A program made the position numbers and the translations under genes. The notes beneath the pieces were generated by a model. That model saw only the letters and a list, made by a program, of their open reading frames with translations, ran no database searches and was not told the origin of the DNA. From an uncultured Pseudomonadales bacterium (GTDB lineage Bacteria; Pseudomonadota; Gammaproteobacteria; Pseudomonadales; Balneatricaceae), in NCBI GenBank assembly GCA_943787595.1, contig CALSNA010000001.1:310001-374000 (forward strand): DNA of 64,000 nucleotides. The letters run 5' to 3'. Shown here piece after piece: positions 55,764 through 64,000 of this stretch (the first letter of the stretch is position 1; each line of letters starts with the position of its first letter).

Positions 55764-56416
55764 ATGCAGGCCGTGGATCAGGAATGGGCCAAATACCAAT
55801 AACTTGGGTATGTATGGTTGATTGACTTAACTGCATTGTTTGAGTTGAGTCTACCCTATTAGGCAGTGCCAACAACTGACGCCAGTTGCCAGACCAGGTT
55901 TGCAATTGTAAAGTCACCTGCACCTGTCGTACTTGCCATTTATCATGAGCTGGCATGGTTGCCAGCCAGCCAACGATCTAGTTGGCAATCACCATCACTG
56001 TCTACGCCGAAGCACAGTAACATGGAGTTAATATCAGCTAGCAGTGAGCTATTTGTCAAACGTCGGCGTTTAATACTTTGTTGATCAGCAAAAAAACGGT
56101 ATTCATAACCTTGGCAGCCTTCTTTACCTTGACGTTCTACCTGCAGCCATACTCCAGTTTTTAAATTGCTTTGTCCGGCCAGCAATGCATTACCACAACT
56201 TTGTCGCCAGTCCTGTAATAATACGGTCAAACTCAGGTCAGTGGCAACTTTCAGGCTGAGTTGGTTGTTAATCATTCGTTTATGCCTCTGTAAGTGATCC
56301 ATATACGTCAGCAGTCCTGCTATCAATGCAACGCCAAGGGCCAGGCTTATCATCAGCTCCAGTAGCGTATGACCACTACTGAAAAAGGGCTTTCTCCATT
56401 GATCAAAGTGGTACAT
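55750..56416 (-). pseudogene. pilW: pilW, frameshifted
   Basis: The first part, from the ATG at 56416, is an intact-looking PilW beginning with the prepilin signature SSGHTLLELMISLALGVALI, then LLADINSMLLCFGVDSDGDC. It ends at 55943 in GNHASS. The remaining PilW-like tail, WQVRQVQVTLQLQTWSGNWR up to QVIGIWPI, is in a different frame (55750-55956), so a frameshift near 55945-55956 splits the gene. The two parts sum to about 220 residues, close to a normal small PilW. The +1 residue is His instead of Phe. It overlaps the pilV stop by 14 bp. Confidence 0.7.
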
Positions 56417-56897
56417 TGACTGATAAACAGTAACGTTCTATTTCACCACAGCTCCCTGTAGATGGTAAAAGTTGTGATTGCCAACTAATTTGTATTACTA
56501 GGTATTGACCAGCACTGCAATGGGTTTGGCAACTAACTTGGAGCTTAGATAATGGCAATTGTTGCAAAGTTGATTGCCACTGCTGATTCCAATAAGCCAG
56601 CATTTGTACTGCTTTGCAGTATTGGCCAGCGCCGCAATGCGTTGCAATCGGCAAATTTGCAGTGTTGGTATAAAATTGCGCTAGTTGCTGTGGATATTCG
56701 CGTAAGGTCAGAGCGATTTGTTCTAGTAACATGCTGGCTTGACGTTGTTGTAAGCCTAACTGTGCTGCTTGGCCAGTGCTTTGTTGAATCATATAGGTAG
56801 TGGCCAGAGATAGATTAACCAGTCCCATAACGAGCAATAGTTCAAGTAGAGTTACACCCGACTGTGACTTATGTGTGATGGATATTACGCATTGCAT
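56403..56897 (-). CDS. pilV: PilV-like type IV minor pilin
   Basis: 164-aa prepilin with leader ending in KSQSG and mature start VTLLELLLVMGLVNLSLATT, which has the glutamate at position 5. The body has two cysteine pairs (ATHCGAGQYCK, QVSCQTHCSAG) and ends ERYCLSVNVPL. PilV helps prime type IV pilus assembly with FimT/FimU, PilW, PilX and PilE. It is the only gene of the cluster with no visible defect, but its partners are broken, so it may be non-functional in practice. Confidence 0.75.
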   Translation of the reverse strand: MQCVISITHKSQSGVTLLELLLVMGLVNLSLATTYMIQQSTGQAAQLGLQQRQASMLLEQIALTLREYPQQLAQFYTNTANLPIATHCGAGQYCKAVQMLAYWNQQWQSTLQQLPLSKLQVSCQTHCSAGQYLVIQISWQSQLLPSTGSCGEIERYCLSVNVPL

Positions 56898-57547
56898 GGC
56901 TGTTCCTTTGCATGATTAATGCGTCCACCGCTGGATATTTTGATGCTGGGACCATTGTAATGATAGCGAGGCTCACAGATCACGAAAGTTCCTGTTCGGG
57001 CTGTTGTCTCTGCTGGAGTAAAGTTTAACCAGTTGCCACGGTTAAAATGTAGCCCCAGACCAGCAGGCAATTCCCAATATTGTAAAATCGGTTCCTGGGT
57101 TTGGCGCTGGTGGTCGCTGTTATAATCCACAAAAACCAATACATTGTTATAGGGGGGCTGAGCATGGGAGTGGCTTGTGTGGCAGTCAACAGATGTTGAT
57201 CCTGCAGCCTGCCCTAAACATATGGTCACTGAGTATTGTTGCTGTATTGCCGCAATTCGGGCAGCCTGTAGATTTTGTTGCAGTATCTGGCGTTATTCTA
57301 GCAGTTGCTGACGACTCAGGGCATGTTGCCAAGCAGGCCAAGCTATGGCGGCTGTTATACTAATAAGTACTACAACCAGCAGCAACTCCAGTAAACTGGT
57401 GCCTAATAATCGTCTCCGAATATCACAATGATTTTGATTGATTAGCCTACAAGGATACCGGTGGCGGCTGATTTTTACATTGAGGTCAATCGTTACAGCC
57501 AGTGCGTGTTTGTCGGTTAACTGCTCAGATAAATACTGTATCACCAT
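56885..57547 (-). pseudogene. fimT: fimT/fimU (GspH-type) minor pilin with one premature TAA
   Basis: The minus-strand frame from 57547 carries GTSLLELLLVVVLISITAAI, the prepilin helix, then QHALSRQQLLE and a TAA at 57293-57295. In the same frame it resumes at once as RQILQQNLQAARIAAIQQQY and then the GspH/FimT body (LVFVDYNSDHQRQTQEPILQ, LNFTPAETTARTGTFVICEP) to 56885. One nonsense codon therefore splits a single gene of about 220 codons. The N-terminal leader of roughly 49 residues is far longer than normal for a prepilin. Confidence 0.8.
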
Positions 57548-57876
57548 GAAGTTATACTATAGTCACTGTACGTCATAATATTATTTTTTAATTGGTTTTA
57601 TTTTTTGCTATAAGTCAGATCTGCCTGGCTCAAGCTTAAGTGCTTGACTATGTAGTGTTTTGCCGATTACCGGAAGGATTCAGCGAAATCTAGATTCCTT
57701 GTGGAATATTAGTCATACCCCACGGCTTTTTTGAGCCAGCCACAGAGTTCATCTAGATGTTTATCCAGCATCTACTTATGACAATAGTTTAGGCGCTATA
57801 ATCATAAAATGGGTGGGGATAGCAGGGTTAGTGTCCAAAGGGACAAGATTCGTTTATGTTTCTGTAGTTCTGTGAA
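57548..57876. other. Gap where ispH normally lies
   Basis: About 330 bases. In pseudomonads ispH sits between fkpB and the pilin genes; here the position is empty and I could not read an ispH remnant. Confidence 0.45.
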
Positions 57877-58299
57877 TTAATCAACCTGAACAATTTTGAC
57901 TTCAAAGCGTAATTCTCGACCGGCCAGGGGATGGTTGAAGTCGACGATCACCTGATCTGAGGTAACGGCTTTGACTACACCGGGCACTTCTCCTTGAGCT
58001 GCATCGGTAAAGTTAACCACTAGGCCTGGTTGTAGCAATATATTGGAGTCGAATTGTCGACGTGATAAGGTTTGCACATTATTGGGGTTGGTTTGGCCAA
58101 AGCCAGTTTCAGGCAGAATCCTGAAACTACATTCTTGTCCTGGCTTTAAGCCTAACAGTAATTTTTCAAATCCGGGCAGCAGATTGCCGTCACCCATAGT
58201 GAAGCGGGCAGGCTGACCAGAAAAATTCGAGTCGATGGTATCGCCATCAGTAGTTTTAAGGGCAAAATGCAGAGTTATACAGGATTGTTCGGTAATCAT
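57877..58299 (-). CDS. fkpB: FKBP-type peptidyl-prolyl isomerase FkpB/SlpA
   Basis: 140-aa cytosolic prolyl isomerase and chaperone. LHFALKTTDGDTIDSNFSGQ, RFTMGDGNLLPGFEKLLLGL and the inserted-flap segment SFRILPETGFGQTNPNNVQT match the SlpA class rather than SlyD (there is no His-rich tail). The end, VIVDFNHPLAGRELRFEVKI, is a family hallmark. The start is taken at the ATG 58299; a TTG at 58305 would add two residues. It follows lspA by 128 bp, in the conserved ileS-lspA-fkpB order. Confidence 0.93.
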   Translation of the reverse strand: MITEQSCITLHFALKTTDGDTIDSNFSGQPARFTMGDGNLLPGFEKLLLGLKPGQECSFRILPETGFGQTNPNNVQTLSRRQFDSNILLQPGLVVNFTDAAQGEVPGVVKAVTSDQVIVDFNHPLAGRELRFEVKIVQVD

Positions 58300-58427
58300 C
58301 TTCAATGCTGTTGTAGTATGTTTGTATGACGTTAGTAACGTGCTCTATCCCACATATCAAAATCAGGCTTTTTTAGCTAAATTGTTTAGCTGATCATCTA
58401 ATATTGAGTTTTCGAACTTTGTGTTGT

Positions 58428-58931
58428 TCAATTGTGTTGAGAGCGTTGACTCCAGGCATCCAGCAATAAACCAATGGCTCCAGAGCTAATGGCAGCGTCA
58501 GCCAGATTAAAAGCTGGAAAATAATACTGTTGGTAATGCAGCGAAATAAAATCGATAACATATCCGTATAACATGCGATCTACTAAATTACCTATGGCGC
58601 CAGCCAGCACTAATATTAGGGCTAGGCCTAGTAACCATCGTTGGCGTGGTAAGCGCCGTAACCAGACTACTAGAACCAAGCTGATGCTAATGCTAATGGC
58701 GGTAAATAACCAGCGCTGCCAGCCACCTGCATCGGCCAGAAAGCTGAAAGCTGCCCCGGGGTTATGGGCTCGAATCAGATCAAAAAATGGCCATACAAAA
58801 AATCTCTCCCCAAGCATAAAGTTACTTATGATCAAATGCTTGAGTATCTGGTCAGTGATCAGCAGTAGTAAACCAAGCCACCCCCAACGTTGCAGAGCTG
58901 ATTCGTGCAGCAAAAGTTTGGCTTCAGGCAA
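58428..58931 (-). CDS. lspA: Lipoprotein signal peptidase (SPase II)
   Basis: Four-helix inner-membrane aspartyl protease that removes lipoprotein signal peptides. The catalytic pair is visible in [17 protein letters not shown] and [40 protein letters not shown] with [18 protein letters not shown] gives the family signature. I prefer the TTG at 58931, which overlaps the ileS stop by 8 bp and has GAGG about 8 nt upstream, giving 167 aa; GTG codons at 58946 and 58952 are alternatives. The window's lipoprotein gene at 44.4 kb is one possible substrate. Confidence 0.92.
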   Translation of the reverse strand: MPEAKLLLHESALQRWGWLGLLLLITDQILKHLIISNFMLGERFFVWPFFDLIRAHNPGAAFSFLADAGGWQRWLFTAISISISLVLVVWLRRLPRQRWLLGLALILVLAGAIGNLVDRMLYGYVIDFISLHYQQYYFPAFNLADAAISSGAIGLLLDAWSQRSQHN

Positions 58932-61731
58932 AGTACCGCACCTCACCTGCACCGATCATGTTTTCTACACAACGCCCACACAGGTCTTTATGATCACCAA
59001 TAGTGCCCACGTCTTTGCAGTGGTGCCAGCAACGCTCACATTTTAGGTCTGTAGATGCTGATATCGACAGCCGCAGTCCATCAATATCAGTAGCATCACC
59101 AGTATCGTCCACTAATGGTAATACAATAGCTGTAGAGGTAATCAATACAAAACGCAATTCATCTTTTAGTTTACCTAGCACTTGGGCGATGTTGGTATTG
59201 GAATATAAAACCACTTGCGCACTGAGAGGAGAGCTGATTCGACCCGCATTACGTTGATTTTCAAGAGCTTTATTGACAGCTTGTTTGACCGTTATAATTT
59301 GCTCCCAAAAAGCGGTGTCCATATCTTCTTGTTCCGTTGATGGCAAGATATGCCATGTTGATAGTTGCACCGACTCAACACGCTTACCGGGTATGTATTG
59401 CCAAATCTCATCGGCAGTAAAGCTGAGTATAGGTGCAATCCAATGGCACAGCGATTCAATGAGATGAAACATAGCTGTCTGGCAGGAGCGCCGTGCTAGG
59501 CTGTTTACGCCACAGGTATATTGTCGGTCCTTGATAATATCTAGATAAAAGCCCCCTAAATCTCGTGCACAGAAGAGTGTTATTTGTTGATAAACAATGT
59601 GGAAATGGTAATTGTTGTAAGCTTGTTCAATATCGGTTTGCAATTGTGCTGCCCGTTTCAACACCCAGCGATCTATTGCCAGCATAGCCTCACTATCCAC
59701 CAGATCTGTTTCAGGGCAAAAACCATTCAGGTTTGCAAGTAGGAATCGTGCTGTATTACGGATCCGGCGGTAGGCATCTGAGGTGCGTTTGAGAATTTCA
59801 TCAGATACTGCCATTTCTGCGCTATAGTCAGTAGAAGCAACCCACAGGCGCACAATATCTGCTCCCAAGCTATTGCAAACTTTTTGTGGCGACAGCACGT
59901 TACCAAGAGACTTGGACATTTTGTGGCCCTGACCATCAACAGTGAACCCGTGGGTTAATACTCCCTTGTATGGCGCTACTCCGTGCATGGCTATAGCCGT
60001 TTTTAGAGATGACTGAAACCACCCTCGGTGTTGGTCTGAACCTTCCAGATACAGATCAGCAGGAAATTGTAATTGTGGGTGGGTTGTCAACACAGCAAAA
60101 TGGGTTGAGCCAGAATCAAACCAGACATCCATAGTGTCTGTGACCTTCTGGTAGTCAGCTGCTTCATTGCCTAGCAGTGCTTCGGCAGATAATTCGAACC
60201 AGGCATCGATACCACCTTTTTCTACCTGCTGTGCTACAACTTCAAATAATTCTGCGGTGCGTGGGTGCAGTGTTTGAGTTTGGTAATGTATGAATAGCGG
60301 TATGGGTGTTCCCCAAATTCGCTGACGGGAAACACACCAGTCAGGGCTGGCGTTGAGCATCGCAGTCATGCGGGCTTGACCCCATTCAGGGTGCCATTTT
60401 ACATGTTGAACTGCTTCTCGAGCTTGTTCCAGAAGATTATTTTCATTCATGGAAATAAACCACTGCGGTGTGGCACGGTAAATTAGGGGGGTCTTCGTAC
60501 GCCAGCAGTGGGGATAACTGTGTGTTAGTTGTCCTTGACAAAGCAGATTATCATTGGCCTGAAGCCGCTCTACAATAGCTGGGTCTACTTTGTAAACATG
60601 TTGTCCAGCAAACTCTCCCGCAGCATCTACAAATACACCATGATTATCGACCAGATTGAGGGTACCAATGCCATTGGCACGTGCTACATTAAAGTCATCG
60701 ACACCGTGATCCGGTGCTGTATGCACTGCACCAGTACCTGTTTCAGTAGTCACATGTTCGCCCACTAAAATTGGTACTTGTCGATCCATCAAGGGATGTT
60801 GTAGCAGTTGCCCTTTCAGAGCCATGCCTTTACTGTAGCCAGCCAACTGGTAATCGTCGATGCCATAGCGGTGCATGGCGCTGCTACATAAAGTGTTTGC
60901 TAGCACCAGATATTCATATCGACCATTGCGTTGGTATTGAACTAGGCTGTAGTCTAGTTCAGCATGCAGACAAACCGCTTGGCTGGCTGGCAGCGTCCAG
61001 GGCGTGGTAGTCCAGATTGCCACTGCCACTGCTGCACCATTAGTTTGTACTCCAAAAGTAGCTGCTACAGCCTCAGGATTGGTTGCTAAATAGCGTACGT
61101 CAACCGCCAGTGAAACTTTATTTTGATATTCTACCTCGGTCTCAGCTAAGGCTGAAGCACCAACTACACTCCAGTAAACTGGCTTATACCCCTTGACTAG
61201 GTGGCCATTGGCGACAACCTTACCCAATGCCCGGATAATGTTGGCTTCAGTTGTAAAACGCATGGTTAGATAAGGCTGATCCCAATCTGCTATAACGCCC
61301 AAGCGCTTGAAATCTTGCATTTGGCCATCTACTTGACGCCTGGCATAGTTACGACATTGAGCACGAAAATCAGCATCACTGACTGTGGTACCTGCTTTGC
61401 CAATTTGTTGTTCCACTTTGTGCTCAATGGGTAATCCATGACAGTCCCATCCTGGAACGTAGGGTGCATCATAACCACTCAGGGTTTTTGACTTGATGAT
61501 GATATCTTTGATGATCTTGTTGACCGCATGGCCGATATGGATATCCCCATTAGCATATGGAGGGCCATCGTGCAGGATAAACTTTTCTCGCCCAGCTCCA
61601 ATCTGGCGCAACTTAGTGTACAAACCCATTGCCTGCCAGCGCTTTAGTATCTGTGGTTCGCGCTGGGGTAGGTTACCTCGCATAGGAAACCCGGTTTTAG
61701 GTAAATTCAAGGTAGATTTGTAATCACTCAT
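58924..61731 (-). CDS. ileS: Isoleucyl-tRNA synthetase
   Basis: 935-aa class I aminoacyl-tRNA synthetase charging tRNA-Ile, with editing of mischarged valine. The HIGH motif lies in [20 protein letters not shown] and the KMSKS motif in [13 protein letters not shown]. The editing domain is represented by [20 protein letters not shown] and [19 protein letters not shown]-terminal zinc finger has CERCWHHC and CGRC cysteines. Length is normal for proteobacteria (about 930-945). Confidence 0.97.
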   Translation of the reverse strand: MSDYKSTLNLPKTGFPMRGNLPQREPQILKRWQAMGLYTKLRQIGAGREKFILHDGPPYANGDIHIGHAVNKIIKDIIIKSKTLSGYDAPYVPGWDCHGLPIEHKVEQQIGKAGTTVSDADFRAQCRNYARRQVDGQMQDFKRLGVIADWDQPYLTMRFTTEANIIRALGKVVANGHLVKGYKPVYWSVVGASALAETEVEYQNKVSLAVDVRYLATNPEAVAATFGVQTNGAAVAVAIWTTTPWTLPASQAVCLHAELDYSLVQYQRNGRYEYLVLANTLCSSAMHRYGIDDYQLAGYSKGMALKGQLLQHPLMDRQVPILVGEHVTTETGTGAVHTAPDHGVDDFNVARANGIGTLNLVDNHGVFVDAAGEFAGQHVYKVDPAIVERLQANDNLLCQGQLTHSYPHCWRTKTPLIYRATPQWFISMNENNLLEQAREAVQHVKWHPEWGQARMTAMLNASPDWCVSRQRIWGTPIPLFIHYQTQTLHPRTAELFEVVAQQVEKGGIDAWFELSAEALLGNEAADYQKVTDTMDVWFDSGSTHFAVLTTHPQLQFPADLYLEGSDQHRGWFQSSLKTAIAMHGVAPYKGVLTHGFTVDGQGHKMSKSLGNVLSPQKVCNSLGADIVRLWVASTDYSAEMAVSDEILKRTSDAYRRIRNTARFLLANLNGFCPETDLVDSEAMLAIDRWVLKRAAQLQTDIEQAYNNYHFHIVYQQITLFCARDLGGFYLDIIKDRQYTCGVNSLARRSCQTAMFHLIESLCHWIAPILSFTADEIWQYIPGKRVESVQLSTWHILPSTEQEDMDTAFWEQIITVKQAVNKALENQRNAGRISSPLSAQVVLYSNTNIAQVLGKLKDELRFVLITSTAIVLPLVDDTGDATDIDGLRLSISASTDLKCERCWHHCKDVGTIGDHKDLCGRCVENMIGAGEVRYFA

Positions 61732-61746
61732 GTGGTGTTGTTACCG

Positions 61747-62694
61747 TTAAATATCAGAGGCAGTGCTGTTATGGTCAAAATAGTGTCGTGCGACAGCAAT
61801 GTCTTGTTTGATTTGTTGTTGTAGTTCGGTCAGGGAATTAAATTCTTGTTCAGCGCGGATAAATTGACACAATTCTACCTCAATACGATATCCGTAAAGA
61901 TCTTTTTGTAGTTCAAATAAATGCACTTCCAATTGCGCTTGCCGGCCCTGTAATGTGGGCCGATAGCCAATATTTGCAATTCCTTCCTTGATCCCTTCAG
62001 CCAGGCCATAAGTACGGGTGGCAAAAACACCACGCACCACTGGCCGTGATTTTGGCAAACGGATGTTGGCAGTTGGCACTTCCATTTTACGCCCTAATTG
62101 CTGACCGCTAACGACTTTACCCGAGATGGTAAATGGCCTGCCCAGCATGTTTTGCACATGGTGAAGATCATATCCTACCAGTGCTTCTCTGATGCGCGTG
62201 CTGGAGGCTCTAATGCCATTCACCAAGTGAGTGTTTGTACGAGCGACTTGAAAGCCGTAGATTTCCCCAGCCTGCTCCAGCAAACTGAAATCGCCAGAGC
62301 GTTTATAACCAAAGCGAAAGTCATCACCTACAATAAAATGTTTCACTGCCAGTCCGTGCACCAACAGACTGTGGATAAAGTCTGTTGGCTGCATGTGCAA
62401 CAATCGATGGCTAAATTGTAGGCACACAACCCGATCTATCTTGCAGGCCGACAGCAACCGTAATTTGTCTCGCAAATGAGTCAACCGTAACGGCGCTGAG
62501 CTACCAGCGACAAACTCTAATGGTTGTGGCTCAAACAACACGACAACTGCTGGTAAGTTGAGGCTATCTGCTTGTTCACGCACCTGAGACAGGACTTGTT
62601 GATGACCCAGATGTACTCCATCAAAATTGCCTATGGTGGCAACACAACCACGATGTTCTGGTTTTAGATTATGTAGGCCGCGCACAAAGTCCAT
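61747..62694 (-). CDS. ribF: Bifunctional riboflavin kinase/FMN adenylyltransferase
   Basis: 315-aa cytosolic enzyme making FMN and FAD. The N-terminal adenylyltransferase domain shows ATIGNFDGVHLGHQQVL, FIVGDDFRFGYKRSGDFSLL and GIRASSTRIREAL. The C-terminal kinase domain begins at about residue 185 with ISGKVVSGQQLGRKMEVPTA and contains YRPTLQGRQAQLEVHLFE. It is followed 15 bp later by ileS, as in relatives. FMN from this enzyme is needed by fldB and ubiX products. Confidence 0.96.
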   Translation of the reverse strand: MDFVRGLHNLKPEHRGCVATIGNFDGVHLGHQQVLSQVREQADSLNLPAVVVLFEPQPLEFVAGSSAPLRLTHLRDKLRLLSACKIDRVVCLQFSHRLLHMQPTDFIHSLLVHGLAVKHFIVGDDFRFGYKRSGDFSLLEQAGEIYGFQVARTNTHLVNGIRASSTRIREALVGYDLHHVQNMLGRPFTISGKVVSGQQLGRKMEVPTANIRLPKSRPVVRGVFATRTYGLAEGIKEGIANIGYRPTLQGRQAQLEVHLFELQKDLYGYRIEVELCQFIRAEQEFNSLTELQQQIKQDIAVARHYFDHNSTASDI

Positions 62695-63102
62695 AGCACT
62701 ATTGTTACCAATGCATAAATAAACAAAAATTAATCCGAAGAACTTGATTCAACGTAAAATGGATCAGCCAACATTGATGTGGTCTACGACCTGTCCGCTG
62801 ATGTATATGGAGTAGCTAGTGAATCGCACCCAGCATTTGCAACGGAAATCTTATATAACAACTTACGATTATACACCAACTAATATAATGATAGCGACTT
62901 ATGTGGGTTAAGGTCCAGGTTTATACATTGCCTGCGGGTTACTCTCTTATCAAATCATCCTATTTGCTGGTATAACAGTAAAAATGAACGCAAAATAATC
63001 TATTCTATTATAGATAAAATTTACCACAATCTGTCTATTAACACTGTTAATAATTTGATTTTTATGAAAATATTTTTCTGGTTCTGGTTTATCAGAATAT
63101 GT
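62695..63102. other. Gap between murJ and ribF
   Basis: About 400 AT-rich bases downstream of murJ. No gene and no strong terminator recognised; the ribF promoter probably lies at the left end. Confidence 0.45.
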
Positions 63103-64000
63103 TTAAAGATCTCTTAAATGATACAACCGCAATCCGAATAACCACAAGCAGCTTACGTAGACCAGACCGCCAAGGATAGTCAGTTGAGCAAGCTGCCAGA
63201 CTCGTTGCCATAAGCTCCATTCCAGCCACTGCTGTAAAGGATTTTGCAGCCAGAGTATAAAGCCAATCAAGGCAGCATTGGCTATCAGTAGACGTAACCA
63301 CCACAGTAGCCAGCCTGAACTAAATCTTAATATATTCAGTCGATACAGACCCCAAGCCAGTAGGGCTGCATTAACAAAGGCTGATAATGCAGTGGCAAGC
63401 GCTAGACCTACATGTGCTAAATCCCAGTTATAGGTGGCTAGATACCATACGAAAATCACATTCAGGATCATATTACTCAGCATTGCCCAGATGCCAATGC
63501 GTACAGGTGTACGCATATCCTGACGAGAGAAGTAGCTCGGAGCTAATACCTTAATGAACATAAAAGCTAACAGGCCGAATGCGTATGCCTTGAGACTGGC
63601 AGCACTGGATACCACATCTCGAACAGTCATTTCACCGTAATGAAACAAAGTTATAATTAGTGGTTCAGCTAATAGCTCCAGTACCAGTGTTGCTGGTAAG
63701 CCAATCAGCAATACCATGCGTAGCGCCCAGTCCAAAGTGGCAGAAAAGGCTTGTTTAGAAGCTTTGGTGTATTGCTGTGATAGACTGGGTAGGAGCACCG
63801 TGGCAATGGCAATGCCAAAAACACCTAAGGGCAACTGCACCAGTCTCTCTGAATAATATAGCCAGGAAATACTGCTAGTCTGCAATAGTGATGCCAATAC
63901 CGTATCTAATAGCAGATTGATCTGGCTAACTGATATCCCAAATAGAGCAGGCAGCATCAATTGCATGATTTTTCGGATATGATGATTATTAAAATCAACT
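63103..64000 (-). CDS. murJ: Lipid II flippase MurJ, C-terminal part (runs off the window)
   Basis: MOP-superfamily inner-membrane protein that flips lipid II across the membrane. The visible 298 codons cover helices from about TM7 to the end: HHIRKIMQLMLPALFGISVS at the window edge, then LLDTVLASLLQTSSISWLYY, LPLGVFGIAIATVLLPSLSQ and APSYFSRQDMRTPVRIGIWA, all typical MurJ segments. The frame is open through base 64000, so the N-terminus lies beyond the window. It precedes ribF, ileS and lspA on the same strand, as in pseudomonads. Confidence 0.95.
   Translation of the reverse strand, partial: VDFNNHHIRKIMQLMLPALFGISVSQINLLLDTVLASLLQTSSISWLYYSERLVQLPLGVFGIAIATVLLPSLSQQYTKASKQAFSATLDWALRMVLLIGLPATLVLELLAEPLIITLFHYGEMTVRDVVSSAASLKAYAFGLLAFMFIKVLAPSYFSRQDMRTPVRIGIWAMLSNMILNVIFVWYLATYNWDLAHVGLALATALSAFVNAALLAWGLYRLNILRFSSGWLLWWLRLLIANAALIGFILWLQNPLQQWLEWSLWQRVWQLAQLTILGGLVYVSCLWLFGLRLYHLRDL

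Overview
The window looks like the chromosome of a gammaproteobacterium related to Pseudomonas/Oceanospirillales that is undergoing genome decay, as in a host-associated lineage. Three things point that way. Gene blocks follow pseudomonad order (proA-nadD-rsfS-rlmH-mrdA-mrdB; hemC-hemD-hemX-hemY; rho-ubiD; murJ-ribF-ileS-lspA-fkpB next to minor pilins; tesA divergent from ybbAP; zapA followed by 6S RNA). The base composition is AT-leaning. By my tally about 17 kb of 64 kb carries no intact gene. The decay can be read directly: scpA has six in-frame stops, scpB is reduced to its first codons, the minor-pilin cluster is broken in several genes, and two dead transposase genes (IS630- and IS256-type) remain. 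No genus or species can be fixed from the sequence alone.

Layout. 0-6.6 kb: Ldh_2-family oxidoreductase, IS630 relic, a PatB-type C-S lyase, a PHP-domain phosphatase, the scpA/scpB ruins and rluB. 6.8-9.9 kb: galU and a large membrane-anchored coiled-coil protein with an internal 21-bp/126-bp repeat array. 10.2-15 kb: ybbP, ybbA, tesA, rpoH. 16.2-23.3 kb: ubiX and the proA-nadD-rsfS-rlmH-mrdA-mrdB block (proline, NAD, ribosome silencing and maturation, rod-shape wall synthesis). 23.6-29.9 kb: an HDAC-family deacetylase, a BtuF/C/D-type ABC importer, a DUF501 protein and trmB. 30.3-33 kb: an O-antigen ligase/polymerase-like membrane protein, an IS256 relic, tRNA-Gly and tRNA-Cys with a clear promoter. 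33.3-44.8 kb: an unknown protein, rpsA, fldB, an acetylornithine/succinylornithine aminotransferase next to a giant NAD-glutamate dehydrogenase, and a small lipoprotein. 44.8-53.3 kb: ubiD, rho, the hemCDXY cluster, 6S RNA and zapA. 54-64 kb: a periplasmic glutathione peroxidase, the decaying pilin cluster, fkpB, lspA, ileS, ribF and the 3' part of murJ.

How the genes fit together. Most intact genes are housekeeping: cell wall and shape (mrdA, mrdB, murJ, zapA), translation (rpsA, ileS, trmB, rlmH, rluB, tRNAs), transcription control (rho, rpoH, 6S RNA), cofactors (hem genes, ubiX/ubiD, ribF, nadD, B12-type uptake) and amino-acid metabolism. The aminotransferase plus NAD-GDH pair suggests that amino acids of the arginine/ornithine/glutamate group are used as carbon source. 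Surface and motility functions (type IV pilus tip or priming proteins) and the ScpAB arm of condensin are being lost. I found no CRISPR array, prophage, secondary-metabolite cluster or convincing novel multi-gene system. The least explained items are the stop pattern in scpA, the heptad-repeat protein and several long inverted-repeat elements in the gaps.
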